A stretch of 64,000 bases of DNA from Lojkania enalia (lineage: Eukaryota > Ascomycota > Dothideomycetes > Pleosporales). A program made the translations under genes and the position numbers. Location: NCBI GenBank assembly GCA_010094045.1, contig ML986584.1, positions 434,001-498,000 of the forward strand, in the 5' to 3' direction. Positions 42,809 through 53,030 of this stretch are shown piece after piece. The notes below the pieces were generated by a model. The model ran no database searches. It saw only the letters and a program-made list of their open reading frames with translations, and was not told the origin of the DNA. Position 1 is the stretch's first letter, and each line of letters opens with the position of its first letter.

Positions 42809-45032
42809 GTTTAGCCGCTAACCCGTCACAGAAGTGCATATGCGAAGCTCACGATTCGCTGCTATTGCTCTATCGATAAGTTTTTGGGTGCGGCGACAGT
42901 TTTGGTCTAGCCTTGAAATCCGAACGTTTTTGCATAGATTCCTCGTTGTCGTGTCAGGTCAACAATCGCCGAGAGACGGTGACGGACACCGAATTCCCCT
43001 ACATTAAAGGGAATTACCCACCTATAGCAAACGCCCACATCGAATCTAGATTTTTGAGGACAATGACCCTTGAACGGCAGTCGTTCGTAGGCAAATGATG
43101 GCAGGGAGCAGGGAGGGAACAGCAAATTCTTCGTATGTGGATCCCGCCAATTTGCCTCTGCCTCAGGTGGCTCATCAGATGTAACGGCGGTTTGCTCCAC
43201 GATGAGACAGGCCATGGTGGCGTCGGCATCCAGACCAAGCTGTCTCGAACCCCAAAATTCGCAGCCCATGGATTGGGAGCGGATCACAAAGATGTTATGC
43301 CTGCTGTTTCAGGAAGGGTTGGTTAGGTTTGGTGGAGAATAGGCTAGCGAGAGGATGCTAAGGATCCTGCTTAGTCTCAGAAGCTTATTTGGAAGCTGTG
43401 CGAAAATTCAGGCTGCTTCGCACGGCAGAATGAATGTACAGGATTGCATAGCGCGGATAGGCCATTGAGGCTCTGGCGGCGGACTAGGAAAAGAAAAGGG
43501 TAGAAAAGGGTACATGGCGGCGAAGCAGATTAGCAATGGAGATGCCATGTCGTTGACACGCCGCAGGAAATTAACAGGTGCCGCATGCCGGGGTCGCGTG
43601 CAACGGTCGACAGGATCCCCAATTTGCTGGAGCGGAGTGCGAGCCGCATCTCGCTGTTGATGTCATTTCCCAGCGCCCGTGAAAGGTGCTCGGGGTTGGG
43701 GCATGGCATCGAGAGCCGCTGAGGGCGGTGCCTGCCAGGCTCCGGCAGCGGGCGCAGAGCATGGCGATGGAAGGACCGGCGCGATTGGCAGCGGCCGCGC
43801 GAGAGTTGTGGTGGTCGAGTGTGCTGGACCGCGATGGAGCACAGCGAGGCGCCGGCGAGAGAGCGAGGGCGCCGACGCGTGCATCTCGACTCTTGGCTGC
43901 CCCAGCAGTGGCCAGCCCGCGGCGAGGAGGCGCCGCGTCCGAGATGAAGAAGGAGCGCATGGCTCTCGCTGCTTCCGCTTTTAGCCTCGTTTCCCCTGCC
44001 AAGCCCGCGGCACCCCGCCAACCACAACCAGCAAACCCGGCCGCCGATCATGTCGGGCCCTGCTGTCCCCCTGCCGCTCAAAGCGGCCAGCCAACCACAG
44101 CGCCCAATGGCTGCTCTAGTCTCTACCTGAGGCATGCCGCCGCCCGCTGCCCCTGCGAATAACCCTCTTCTCATCACACCGGCGGCGTGCACCCAGTCCT
44201 TCACGACGAGCTCATCAAAGCCTCCTACGACGAGCTGGCGGACGACGCTGACGGTTGACCATGTGTGCGCTACAGTCAGATTGAGGGCGCCAGGCCTGGC
44301 AACTTGTAGCACCGCCTGCGTCGTCCCCGTCTGGCTCTCGCTCAGGTGGTGGTGAATTGGTGCTCGCGCTGCACACAAACGAGGCGCGCTCCACCGCGCT
44401 TTGTTCCGATTGTGTGTGCTTCGTTGTCGACGGCCCCATGACAGCCAAAACTCGCCTCATTTGGTAATGAGATTGTACGTGTCCGCGCCGTGGCCCGCCG
44501 TGAAATTGTGTCCAGCGCCTGTGCGTCATCACAGGGCCTGGGTCTGATGTGTTTCAGGACGGCTAGCCGTTCGCTTAATCTTAACTCTCCGCTCCATATA
44601 ACCACCCCGGCGGCCCCGTCCCTCCCTCTTCCCCATCTCTTGATCATCCACATTCCTTTGTTGATCTGTGATCCCCTCCTCGTGCAGCCTTTGTCTACAC
44701 AGGACCACGCTCTTTATTTTCTTTATCCAACCGCATACACTCTTTTGTTCCACCAGGCACGCCTCAGTCGTCCTTGAAGCTTAGTCTTCCGTAGCACAGC
44801 AATCCACGTACGTCGCCATCTCCTTATCAAAGCCTGTTCTTCCCATGTCCATGTGTCGGCCCGTGTATATAATAGCCCATTGATCTTGCTCCTGCCGTGC
44901 CCAACTTCGTCAGAGTCTTCTAACCCGTTGGCATAGACGCTCAGGCATTGATTCGACGGAGATCAGAGATCCCAACCGATACTCAACCTTAGCAGCAAAC
45001 AAACAATACCGAGCCCTTTCAACCTTTCCAAG
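42809..45032. other. Intergenic region and promoter area of the CAP gene
   Basis: The part from 43570 to 44400 is GC-rich and open in several frames on both strands at once, which is a composition effect and not evidence of genes. From about 44580 to 45030 the plus strand is C/T-rich, as expected for a fungal promoter and leader. Confidence 0.5.
44866..44873 (+). promoter_or_regulatory. Candidate TATA box of the CAP gene
   Basis: TATATAAT about 160 bp upstream of the start codon and followed by a C/T-rich leader. Distance and context fit a TATA element; no start-site data are available. Confidence 0.4.
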
Positions 45033-45980
45033 ATGCGATCCGGCCTTCTCCTCGCCTCCACCTTGGCCTTCGGTGCCATCGCCAAACCCCTCGACAAGCG
45101 GTATATGGTCACTGAGGTCGAGGTCGAGGTCAAGACTGTCATTGTAACCGTAACCGCTGGCCAAGCTGCTCCGACGCCTGAAAGCAACGGCTACGGGTGG
45201 TCCCATTGGGGATACGGACAGGGCCGCAAGTCCAGGTCGTCCAAGGCCGTCGCTCCTGCAAGCTCGAGCGAAGCCCCGGCTCCTCCCCCACCTTCCTCCA
45301 CGCCGCAGCCTATCTACACCCCAATCCCGGAGCCCGTCCCAACAACCACCGAAGTCTTCACTCCGCCACCAGCGGAGACTGAAGCACCATCTAGCTCCTC
45401 TGCTGCCCCTGCTCCTTCTGCTCCCGCTGGCGACCATCAGTCTGGCGAGATTCAGGCCACTTTCTCATCCGGTCCAGATTACCAAGCCGCTATTCTCTAC
45501 CACCACAATGCTGCTCGTGCCAATCATGGTGCCGGACCATTGGTTTGGGATGCAGACTGCGAAGCGGGTGCTAGGCTAGCCGCCAACACTTGCGTTTTCG
45601 AACACAAAACAACTGATGGCCAAGGTCAGAATCTGTTCACCAACTCTGGCGATTCATTCAACGTCACCGCCGCTATCACAGAAAGCTGGTACAAGGGAGA
45701 GTTCGACGCCATGGCACCATACTGGGGCGCAGCAAATATCCCCGAGGATGTCTTCCATAGCGTCGGTCACTTGACTCAGTTGCTTTGGAAGGACACAACC
45801 AAGGTCGGCTGTGTTTCCATAGACTGCAGCGGAAGCATGGTAGTTGGTGAAGACAGAAATTCTGACATGTCCAAGTACACCGTCTGCAACTACGCCTCAG
45901 CAGGCAACTATGCAAATGAGTACGGAAACAATGTTGGCGCACCTATCTCTACCACCAACTTGGGTAGTTGGTTGGATTAG
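45033..45980 (+). CDS. Secreted CAP-domain protein (SCP/PR-1/Pry family)
   Basis: Single exon, 315 residues. A signal peptide (about 1-17, MRSGLLLASTLAFGAIA) is followed by a Kex2-type KR site at 22-23. Residues about 60-150 are a Ser/Pro/Ala/Thr-rich stalk, probably O-glycosylated. The CAP domain occupies about 155-305 with the usual signatures: ILYHHNAARANHGAGPLVWD, AANTCVFEHKTT, GHLTQLLWKDTTKVGC and YTVCNYASAGNY. The His/Glu pocket positions of the fold appear to be present. Yeast Pry1-3 of this family bind and export sterols and lipids, and related secreted proteins occur in pathogens and saprotrophs. The stalk suggests the protein is held away from, or loosely within, the cell wall, though no GPI signal is visible at the C-terminus (GSWLD). 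The ligand is not predictable. Confidence 0.92.
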   Translation: MRSGLLLASTLAFGAIAKPLDKRYMVTEVEVEVKTVIVTVTAGQAAPTPESNGYGWSHWGYGQGRKSRSSKAVAPASSSEAPAPPPPSSTPQPIYTPIPEPVPTTTEVFTPPPAETEAPSSSSAAPAPSAPAGDHQSGEIQATFSSGPDYQAAILYHHNAARANHGAGPLVWDADCEAGARLAANTCVFEHKTTDGQGQNLFTNSGDSFNVTAAITESWYKGEFDAMAPYWGAANIPEDVFHSVGHLTQLLWKDTTKVGCVSIDCSGSMVVGEDRNSDMSKYTVCNYASAGNYANEYGNNVGAPISTTNLGSWLD

Positions 45981-47185
45981 ATGATTCCAGGCGTCCACAT
46001 CAGCTTCCCTTTCCTCGGATCAGAACCTATTGTTGTTAAGCATCGTTGCATGAGCATGTCGGTTGCAGGTCATCAGGACGATTGCTTGCATAACAGGGGA
46101 TTCATTTCGAAAATTTTTCATGTGTTTTTTCTTCACGGGTCTGACTTTGTCTGTTCATCGTTAGTCCGCTTCAAGCTCCTCTTCAATGTACATACTTAGC
46201 TGCACTGGCCTCATTAGCCTGCTTTTGAGGCTTTATCGCTCCCCGAATGCAAGTGGAACTCAGTTCAATATCAACCAACCATACTGTATTATCAATGCGG
46301 AATTTGAGTTATCTTGAAGATTAATTATAAGAAAATGATGTTTGTTCTGACCAGAGCGTTGCCCAGGATTTAAACGAGAGACGTCTGGTTTTCGCCTCAT
46401 TAGCCGCCCTATGAAATGGACTAGGATTAATTCGCTGACTACATGAACAATTCGTGGATAGAAAGGAATGCGACTGGGCCTTTGGTGTCTGTGCGCGGCT
46501 AGAACATTGGATCGAAGTGCTCCGACTGCTATGGAACCATTGTGTCTCCGCTCAAACCCTGCTTCAACGACTACCTATCAATTCCTCTTTACCGCTATGC
46601 ACCGCGCTAAGGGTCTGTAATTGTACTTGGGCTATACCTCAGAAGACGTTAGCGAGCTAGAATACAACAATGAAGTGCGCATGTTGAGCTAGCCTCCAAA
46701 AAGTGATGTATGTTCTTCGATACACGGAACAGTCTTTTTTGGCCTCTCCAATTCCACAGCGACGGGAAAAGCAAGAACCGTCGCCGACATCCAAATGTTG
46801 TACACTTTCAATATGGTTCTGTATTTGAGGCTAAGGTAATGGATCTTAAGGGGAAGGCGCTTCTACGTTTGCATTATTCTCTTCCCAAGTCCAGACAAAA
46901 ATTTTAGCCAATGGACCCTTAGAAGCTAATTTTACAAGTAAATAATCCTTTCTCAATTCAATGAAACAATATAGCCGATCGGGTGGAACGATGCATGCAC
47001 ATAGGCGCCCACAGAGCTGTCCATGTAACAGGTACAGATGGGGCCAGACTACTGTGCCGCAATATCGAAGTCATAAAACGATGACTACGGACATTAATTC
47101 CCCATAATTCTTGTGTCTTTTTCCTTCGAGTGATGTTTTCGTGGTTTTGCGTTGCTTAAATTTAATTGTTTCTTACATCATCATC
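45981..47185. other. Intergenic region
   Basis: It holds the CAP gene's 3' end and the promoter of the next gene. Two short plus-strand frames (46454-46660 and 46710-46907) have no recognisable features. A segment near 46350-46420 looked tRNA-like at first but does not fold as one. Confidence 0.45.
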
Positions 47186-49207
47186 ATGAACATTTTCCTT
47201 CACGAGCGTTATCAAGCAAGCCTCAACGGAAGCCGAACCTCTCGTCTGAGCCTATATCGAAGCTTGCCACCGTTACCCACTGATCTAGACCCATCAAACT
47301 CTCCAAGACCAAACAATTCAAACAAACATTCAGGCGCAGTCCTAAAGAAGCATCCGAGCGTTCCTGTCTGGTCTGATAATCCTCAAACTTCCCATCGTAG
47401 AGGTTGGTTTTCTGTGTTAAGCTGTACTGGCGACGTCATAGTAATCCTGACTTCAACCGTCTTCTTCGTCTTTGGAACCTTCGTCTTGTATTTTGATGGT
47501 GCCCCTGTCTCGGAAGTGCCGCACATCTATACTCTAAAGGATGCCGCGCGCTATGGACCAACTGTCTTCCCAATTCTTTTCGCGGCAATTGTTGGACAGA
47601 CCATGCACGCTATTGCTCATTGGCGTCTGGAAAATGGCGAGAGGATGAAAATTCTCGATCAGCTTCTCGGTAGCACTGGGTTGTTCTCGACAATCATCAC
47701 GCAGCTTAAATTTCGAAATGTTGGCTTCGTCGGTGCCGCACTCATTACCCTTTGGATCCTGTCACCAATTGGAGGTCAGGCTTCACTTCGAATTCTCGAT
47801 TTTAGTTCAATCACGTATTCCCGGCCTCGAATCCTATTCTCCATGGACAGGAACGCCACATACCAACCGTCAGAAGAGATTCTTCTCGGGGTAGATGAGG
47901 GCATGTCCAGATATATCTCGTCTAGCCTATTTGTCTCAGCAATGGCGAGTACAAAAGACGTCCAGCAATCTGGAATGGACAGCTGGGGAAATCTGAAAAT
48001 CCCAATGCTTGAACGACTTCCTTTCATACCAGATTCCGACGGTTGGACAACTATAGACCGATCCCTCAATGTTACGTACTCCTCTCTGATAGGTGTGCCA
48101 GTCTCAAATATCTCTGCGGATCGTAGCACAACTTTCAGCCTAGAATCCTGGTACTGGACATTCGACTGTCCAATCCTTTTCCGACCCACTTTCAGTGATC
48201 CTAGAAAGGATTTCCTTATCCCAGGTGAGAATATTACCAAGGAAGACAGATTATCAGAAGGCTGGAAAGTGTCAATCTCGTCTGCTTGGGCATTATCAAC
48301 TCCATATTCTCGTCGTGTCATTTACGAGAGCGACAGCAACATTACAAGACGGCCTTTCTACTACAGGGGCTATGACGACGAGGATGCTGGAAGCTCGGCG
48401 GCCACGAGGGCCGACTGCTATATGAGCACCAGTTTTGTTGAGGTAGCAGCATCTTGCGCCGGAAAGAATTGCACTGTTACCAGAATGCGCCCATCCACAA
48501 GACCGCACCCACCAGCTGAACATGCAATGGGCATAGACCCCTGGGGATCCAATTTCATAGTTGATTTTTTTGATGCTTCCGGTCCAAATATGTTCCAGAA
48601 GCCCACCCCACTACAACGATTTTTCGCTTCGCCCTATACTCCTTTCACCAACACGGGAAAAGCCCTAGCTTTATACAAGCTACCCAAAGTCGAATTTGCA
48701 ACCTCATTGGCTCAACTCATGAACACGTTTTGGCAAGCCGCCACCAGCATGGGCCAGATCACATCAGGCATTCCACCTCTCCAACCCGACGATGTTGTCC
48801 GCAACACCTCTGGGATAGGTACCGTGTACTTCAAAATCAATGCCACAGAATTCGAGACGCACCTGACTGTTAAATGCCAGCGCGCCTGGCTAGCCGCCCT
48901 CTACATTGCCACCTCCGCAATGTTCCTCTCCGGCATCTTCGGCCTCGCCCTCCAGCGTACCCGCAAAGCGCCAAACTTCGCCCTCAACATTTCTTCCCTG
49001 GCACGAGACAACCCCTACATCACTCTGCCCCCCGGCGGAAGTATTTTAGATTCCATCGATCGGAGTAGACTGTTGCAGGATGTGAGGATACGGTTGGGCA
49101 ATGTGAAACCGGATGATCCGGTGGGATATATTGCGATTGCGAGTTGTGATGAGATGGGGAGAGTTGTAAGGTTGAGGGGGGTGGAGGGGACGGGGAAGTT
49201 CGAATGA
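47186..49207 (+). CDS. Four-helix fungal membrane glycoprotein of unknown function
   Basis: Single exon, 673 residues from ATG 47186; the frame is open back to 47111, but the extra 25 residues look like leader and the chosen ATG follows a catcatcatc tract. The N-terminal about 75 residues are Ser/Pro/Asn-rich and cytosolic in style. Hydrophobic segments lie at about 83-103, 123-143 and 178-195, then a large region (about 200-560) with many N-glycosylation sequons (NATY, NVTY, NISA, NITK, NCTV, NTSG, NATE) and several Cys, and a last segment at about 567-589 followed by an 80-residue tail ending in a charged strand-like stretch. This suggests an outside domain held by helices on both sides. 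I have seen similar proteins only as hypothetical ascomycete ORFs (some near DUF3176-type architectures), so no function is proposed. Confidence 0.82.
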   Translation: MNIFLHERYQASLNGSRTSRLSLYRSLPPLPTDLDPSNSPRPNNSNKHSGAVLKKHPSVPVWSDNPQTSHRRGWFSVLSCTGDVIVILTSTVFFVFGTFVLYFDGAPVSEVPHIYTLKDAARYGPTVFPILFAAIVGQTMHAIAHWRLENGERMKILDQLLGSTGLFSTIITQLKFRNVGFVGAALITLWILSPIGGQASLRILDFSSITYSRPRILFSMDRNATYQPSEEILLGVDEGMSRYISSSLFVSAMASTKDVQQSGMDSWGNLKIPMLERLPFIPDSDGWTTIDRSLNVTYSSLIGVPVSNISADRSTTFSLESWYWTFDCPILFRPTFSDPRKDFLIPGENITKEDRLSEGWKVSISSAWALSTPYSRRVIYESDSNITRRPFYYRGYDDEDAGSSAATRADCYMSTSFVEVAASCAGKNCTVTRMRPSTRPHPPAEHAMGIDPWGSNFIVDFFDASGPNMFQKPTPLQRFFASPYTPFTNTGKALALYKLPKVEFATSLAQLMNTFWQAATSMGQITSGIPPLQPDDVVRNTSGIGTVYFKINATEFETHLTVKCQRAWLAALYIATSAMFLSGIFGLALQRTRKAPNFALNISSLARDNPYITLPPGGSILDSIDRSRLLQDVRIRLGNVKPDDPVGYIAIASCDEMGRVVRLRGVEGTGKFE

Positions 49208-50204
49208 TTTGGGAGGTGTTTGTTATGATAAGGAGAACTAGATACATGGTTGGCAGTGTTGTTACTGCTATATCTACGCTCCTTGGAACGGAGACGTAGA
49301 CAATGCTAATAAGAAACCAGTTTTTTGTTTTGAATTTCCTTATTAATTCCGTCTAGTGGAAGGGGAAATATGTATACCATACTGCGTAGCAATAAACGCT
49401 ATTAGGACTTGCTGGATAGACTTGGAAAGTAAGAAGGGAGGCGTGCTGGTAAGTTGGCCAAATGGGGAATAGCGCGGCCACCTTCCTTCCAAACCTCCAG
49501 ACCTCAGCCTCAGCTTCAGCCTGGTCTACCTTCACTCTTTCTCCCCTCTCATGATCCACAAGTTCCAAGGGTCTTGCATCCTTTGATTCTATGGATCTTC
49601 TATGAACAGAAATTGTGAACATATTAGACCTTGAAGATAGCGAATCAACCAGGGCGACTGCTAGGGAGGAAAATTGGCCGGAAATGCAGAGAGCTCTTGT
49701 CGGTCCATTCAATCGGCCCAAACACAATATTCGAGGTGATTTTTGCGCCCGCTTCCTCGGTTTTCTGATTTCGTATGTCCTACTGCCCATCCAATGCCCT
49801 CTCCAGCATGTCCATATATACCCTATTTCTCCGCAAAGGATAGAACATTTCCAAAGTATAGACTTGGGTACTTATTCCATCATTACTACAAATCCAATCT
49901 TAGCCAATGCGACTTGTCTCATCTCCAATTCTAAGCCGACTACAGAGTTCAACTGCGAAGTAATTCCGCTAACATCAAATACATAAACTTCAATTTCGGG
50001 CGAAATCCCAACTGAGACCACATTTGTGAAGTCTTCTACCTGAAAATATGTGCTTATCTTGATAGACAGCATTTTCGAGACATATATTGTCTTTACTAAT
50101 CCTGGTAGACGACCGAGCAGCCGCCGTTGTTCGCAATTGGCCAACGATACGGGATTTATGGTCTTCTAATCAAATAGAACGATCCTGCAATTAGGCCCGG
50201 GACT
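49208..50204. other. Intergenic region before the HET relic
   Basis: No gene recognised. Plus-strand fragments from about 49900 may be the eroded N-terminus of the HET-domain relic, but they carry no clear motif. Confidence 0.4.
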
Positions 50205-51600
50205 GCATTCTCAACCATAATGAAGGTTCAAAGCTAGGTACAACAATCTCTCCAACAAGAGTCATCGATGTATGGAGGAAGACATCTTACGGTGCAGTTG
50301 ATAAAATTAAACTGCACTGCACTAGTCCAGGAGAAACATTGGAATACGCCGCCCTTAGCTACTCCTGGGGAGGCCAGCAAGAAATAATCCTCAACAAGAC
50401 CACGCTAGAAGGACTCGTAAAACAGAATACCGATGGTATCGCTACCTCAGACAATTAAGGACGCGATTTGAGTCGCCAGAGGTATGCAAGTGTAGTATTT
50501 GTGGGTCGACTCACTGTGTATTATGCAAGGACCTGAGACAAAGTTCATGAGATTGGACGTATGGCGGATATATACTGCCAGGCACTCTTCACCATCGCTG
50601 CTGCTAATGCGAAAAGCGCTCATGAAGGCTTTCTTGATGCCCGCGTGGACATGATGTAACGGCGGTCTTGGTTTAGACTCCCTTTAGGCGGCAATGGGAC
50701 AGCATATGCCCACCTCAATGAGCCACAGAAATACGATCCTTCTACTCCTGAGCCACTGAATACATGTGACTGGGCTCTACAGGAGAAAGTCATGTCCTTG
50801 CGGCTTCTTAAGTTTAGCTCTTCCCACCTCTAATGGAATTGCACGTACATGCAATCTACTGATGCACAGGCGTTACAGTTATCAATGGCCCTTCTATTTG
50901 CTATATCGGGCAAGAACTAGATGGAGTAAAATCTGATTCACGTTGTTATTGGGCAAGATCGAGAACGAGGAAAGTTCTATCTACGTCGCGAGCGGACAAG
51001 ATACGTTGAAGAGTAGCGCCAACGGCTTTTAACCGATCAGAATGACGAATTGCCAGCCATTCTGCCATTACACAGGCGTGTTTTCGGCTTCTTTGCGCTA
51101 AATATCTGGTAGGTCTTTGGTATAAATTTATGACTGAGGAACCCCCTTGGACAACCAACAACATGTACTCTCCCCTACACTCCAAGCCCAACACACTTGA
51201 ACTACTGCGCGCCATCATGGTCTTGGGCTTCCATAGACCGTGAAATTAACGTTATCCTAGATACGGTATATGAGAACGTAGTCCTAGACACTATATCCTG
51301 TCGAGTCAATTTACCACCAAAGCTGCTCTCTTTAGAAAGCTTATAGGCGTGACATTCGTAGCATCTGAACTTTTGTCCGAACACATTATTCCGCAGCATC
51401 CTCCTCGGAGGGCCTTTGATTTCGACAGGCTTGGACGGGAAACAGTTGCGAACCACCATACTATGCGTCCCTTCTCCACGTCCGCGAGGCGCCTTTCACT
51501 TTTGGAGAAGGGTTCTCTTGTCGTGGCTTGGTATCATTGGTATCACAGAAAGCCGATAAGACGAGCTACATGAGGATGGGCACGTTTGCACTGGACTACG
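50205..51600 (+). pseudogene. Decayed HET (heterokaryon incompatibility) domain gene
   Basis: Plus-strand fragments in changing frames follow a HET-domain protein in order: EYAALSYSWGGQQEIILNKT (about 50341-50400), LPQTIKDAI (about 50440), WVDSLCIMQG and then, after a frame change, EIGRMADIYCQALFTIAAAN with GFLDARVDM (about 50500-50660), CDWALQEKVMSLRLLKF (about 50765-50820), LLTDQNDELPAILPL (about 51025-51070) and APSWSWASIDREINVILD (51208-51261). These are the canonical YxALSYxWG, WIDxLCI, MxxIYxxA, RxWxxQExxLS and APSWSW motifs. Many stops and frame changes rule out a functional product. Intact HET proteins trigger cell death after fusion of incompatible hyphae; large numbers of intact and broken copies are usual in ascomycetes. 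The family call is firm, the ends approximate. Confidence 0.82.
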
Positions 51601-52007
51601 GTGATCTCCTTCAGCTCGGAATTGATGATGAGCGGTCTATGAAGGAGAACCGTACGACTATTACTATCATCTAAGCAAAACCTCAGCGGCGTTACAGAGT
51701 ACTGTCGCCCTACGAAATGACGCATGAGCGCCATTCGAACCGTTCGCGAGTCAGCTGCGGATGAAAGGTCGAGCCCATCCTCAATCACACTTCACCTCTC
51801 CTACCTTGGGGGCCGGGAAAACATGCAAAACGTTGTTGGGGAATGAGTATGCTTTTGTCACCAGCAAAGCGTCTCCCACTGGGCCGCTCTAGCAAATACT
51901 ATAAACAAGAATCGAATAGATGCACTCCACGCTCAATCGCCTCATCATTCCTCGGCACTGAGATTTCGTATCTCATTCCCGATCCCCACACAAATGTTTT
52001 GAGTAAA
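51601..52007. other. Short intergenic region between the HET relic and the pectate lyase
   Basis: Holds the downstream region of the pectate lyase (minus strand). I see nothing else in it. Confidence 0.45.
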
Positions 52008-53030
52008 TTAGAATGTAAGCGTAGCTCCCGCACTACCCACAACCGCATCCTTAACAGCCGACGCGGCAATCAGACTAGGAACACTGTATGGTACGCTCGT
52101 CAATGTACCCTGAGGCGCGGCATTTGCGCCACCTCCGAAGTCGTTACCCTCCGCGACAGCATAGCCGCCATTAGTGCTGTAAAGAGGCTTCTTCGAACCG
52201 ACGAAGACGTTGTTCTGGACGAGGAGCTGAGCGCCTTGACGAGTGTTAATCCCATCGCTAACATTTTCATAGTAGTTGTTGAAGATGTGGCCCGTGCCGA
52301 AGCGGAGGGAGGGTCCGCGCGAGTTGATGTTTTTCCAGTAGTTGTTGTAGTATGTGACGCGCAGATGGCCCGTATCTTCAGCAGCGTTGCTATCCGAGTG
52401 TCCGACGAGCGAGCATTTCCAGTGGTCGTGAAAATAGCTGTTGGAGATGGTGATGAAGTCTCCGGCATGCGTGATGTCGAGCAGGCCGTCGTAGTAGTCC
52501 TTGTCGTGGCTCATGTCCGAGGAGAGGTCGACGTGGTCGATCCAGATGTTGGATGCGAGCTGGATGGCGATGGCATCTCCGCCGACGACCTTAGACACGA
52601 TTAGGTTACGGATGATAACGTTCTTCTTGCTCTTCACGGTTAATGTGAACCCAGAGAGTTCTAGAAGCAGTTAGATGGAGTTGGGGTCGAGAGGGTGGTC
52701 GGACATACCGGCGTTGGAGTCCTTTCCAATGATGCTCTTGTTAGATCCGATCCTGACATCACCTGTTCCACTGATGGGCCCCGTGATGATGACAATGCGT
52801 GGCTCGTCGTCCTTGACAGCGGTAGCAAGCTCGCTGAGGGTAGCTACGTTGGTCGTTTCTCCACCCTGACCGCCGGTAGTACCGCCATTTTGAGTAGCAT
52901 ACCCCGTGACCGGGACATCGGTAAGTGCAGCGCGCTTTGCAAGGCGGGCGTGCTTATTCTCGAAGGTTTGGGCTGGCGCTGCAAGAGCGAGGGTCGACAG
53001 ACCCGATGAGACCAAAACTGCAAGCTTCAT
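52008..53030 (-). CDS. Secreted pectate lyase, polysaccharide lyase family 1
   Basis: Two exons on the minus strand, 52709-53030 then 52008-52660, encode 324 residues; the 48-nt intron joins KDSNA to ELSGFTLTVKSKKNVIIRNL. A signal peptide (about 1-18) and a Kex2 KR site (32-33) mark secretion and maturation. The parallel beta-helix core shows PL1 signatures: IWIDHVDLSSD, YYDGLLDITHAGDFITISNS (calcium-binding acids), HDHWKCSLVGHSDS, and NNYWKNINSRGPSLRFGTGH with the RxPxxR-like pair (R222 and R227) containing the catalytic Arg. Length equals that of Aspergillus PelA-type enzymes. The enzyme cleaves polygalacturonate by Ca2+-dependent beta-elimination outside the cell, pointing to growth on plant material. 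It stands alone, with no neighbouring pectinase gene in the window. Confidence 0.94.

Noticed and set aside
43530..44378. 282-codon minus-strand open frame
   Set aside because: The region is GC-rich and open in at least four frames on both strands; no motif, signal peptide or sensible composition was seen.
46340..46430. tRNA-like segment on the minus strand (gtttaaatc loop-like core)
   Set aside because: The bases flanking the putative T loop do not pair and no acceptor stem could be formed.
52100..52604. Long plus- and minus-strand frames within the pectate lyase gene
   Set aside because: They are shadows of the pectate lyase coding sequence in other frames.
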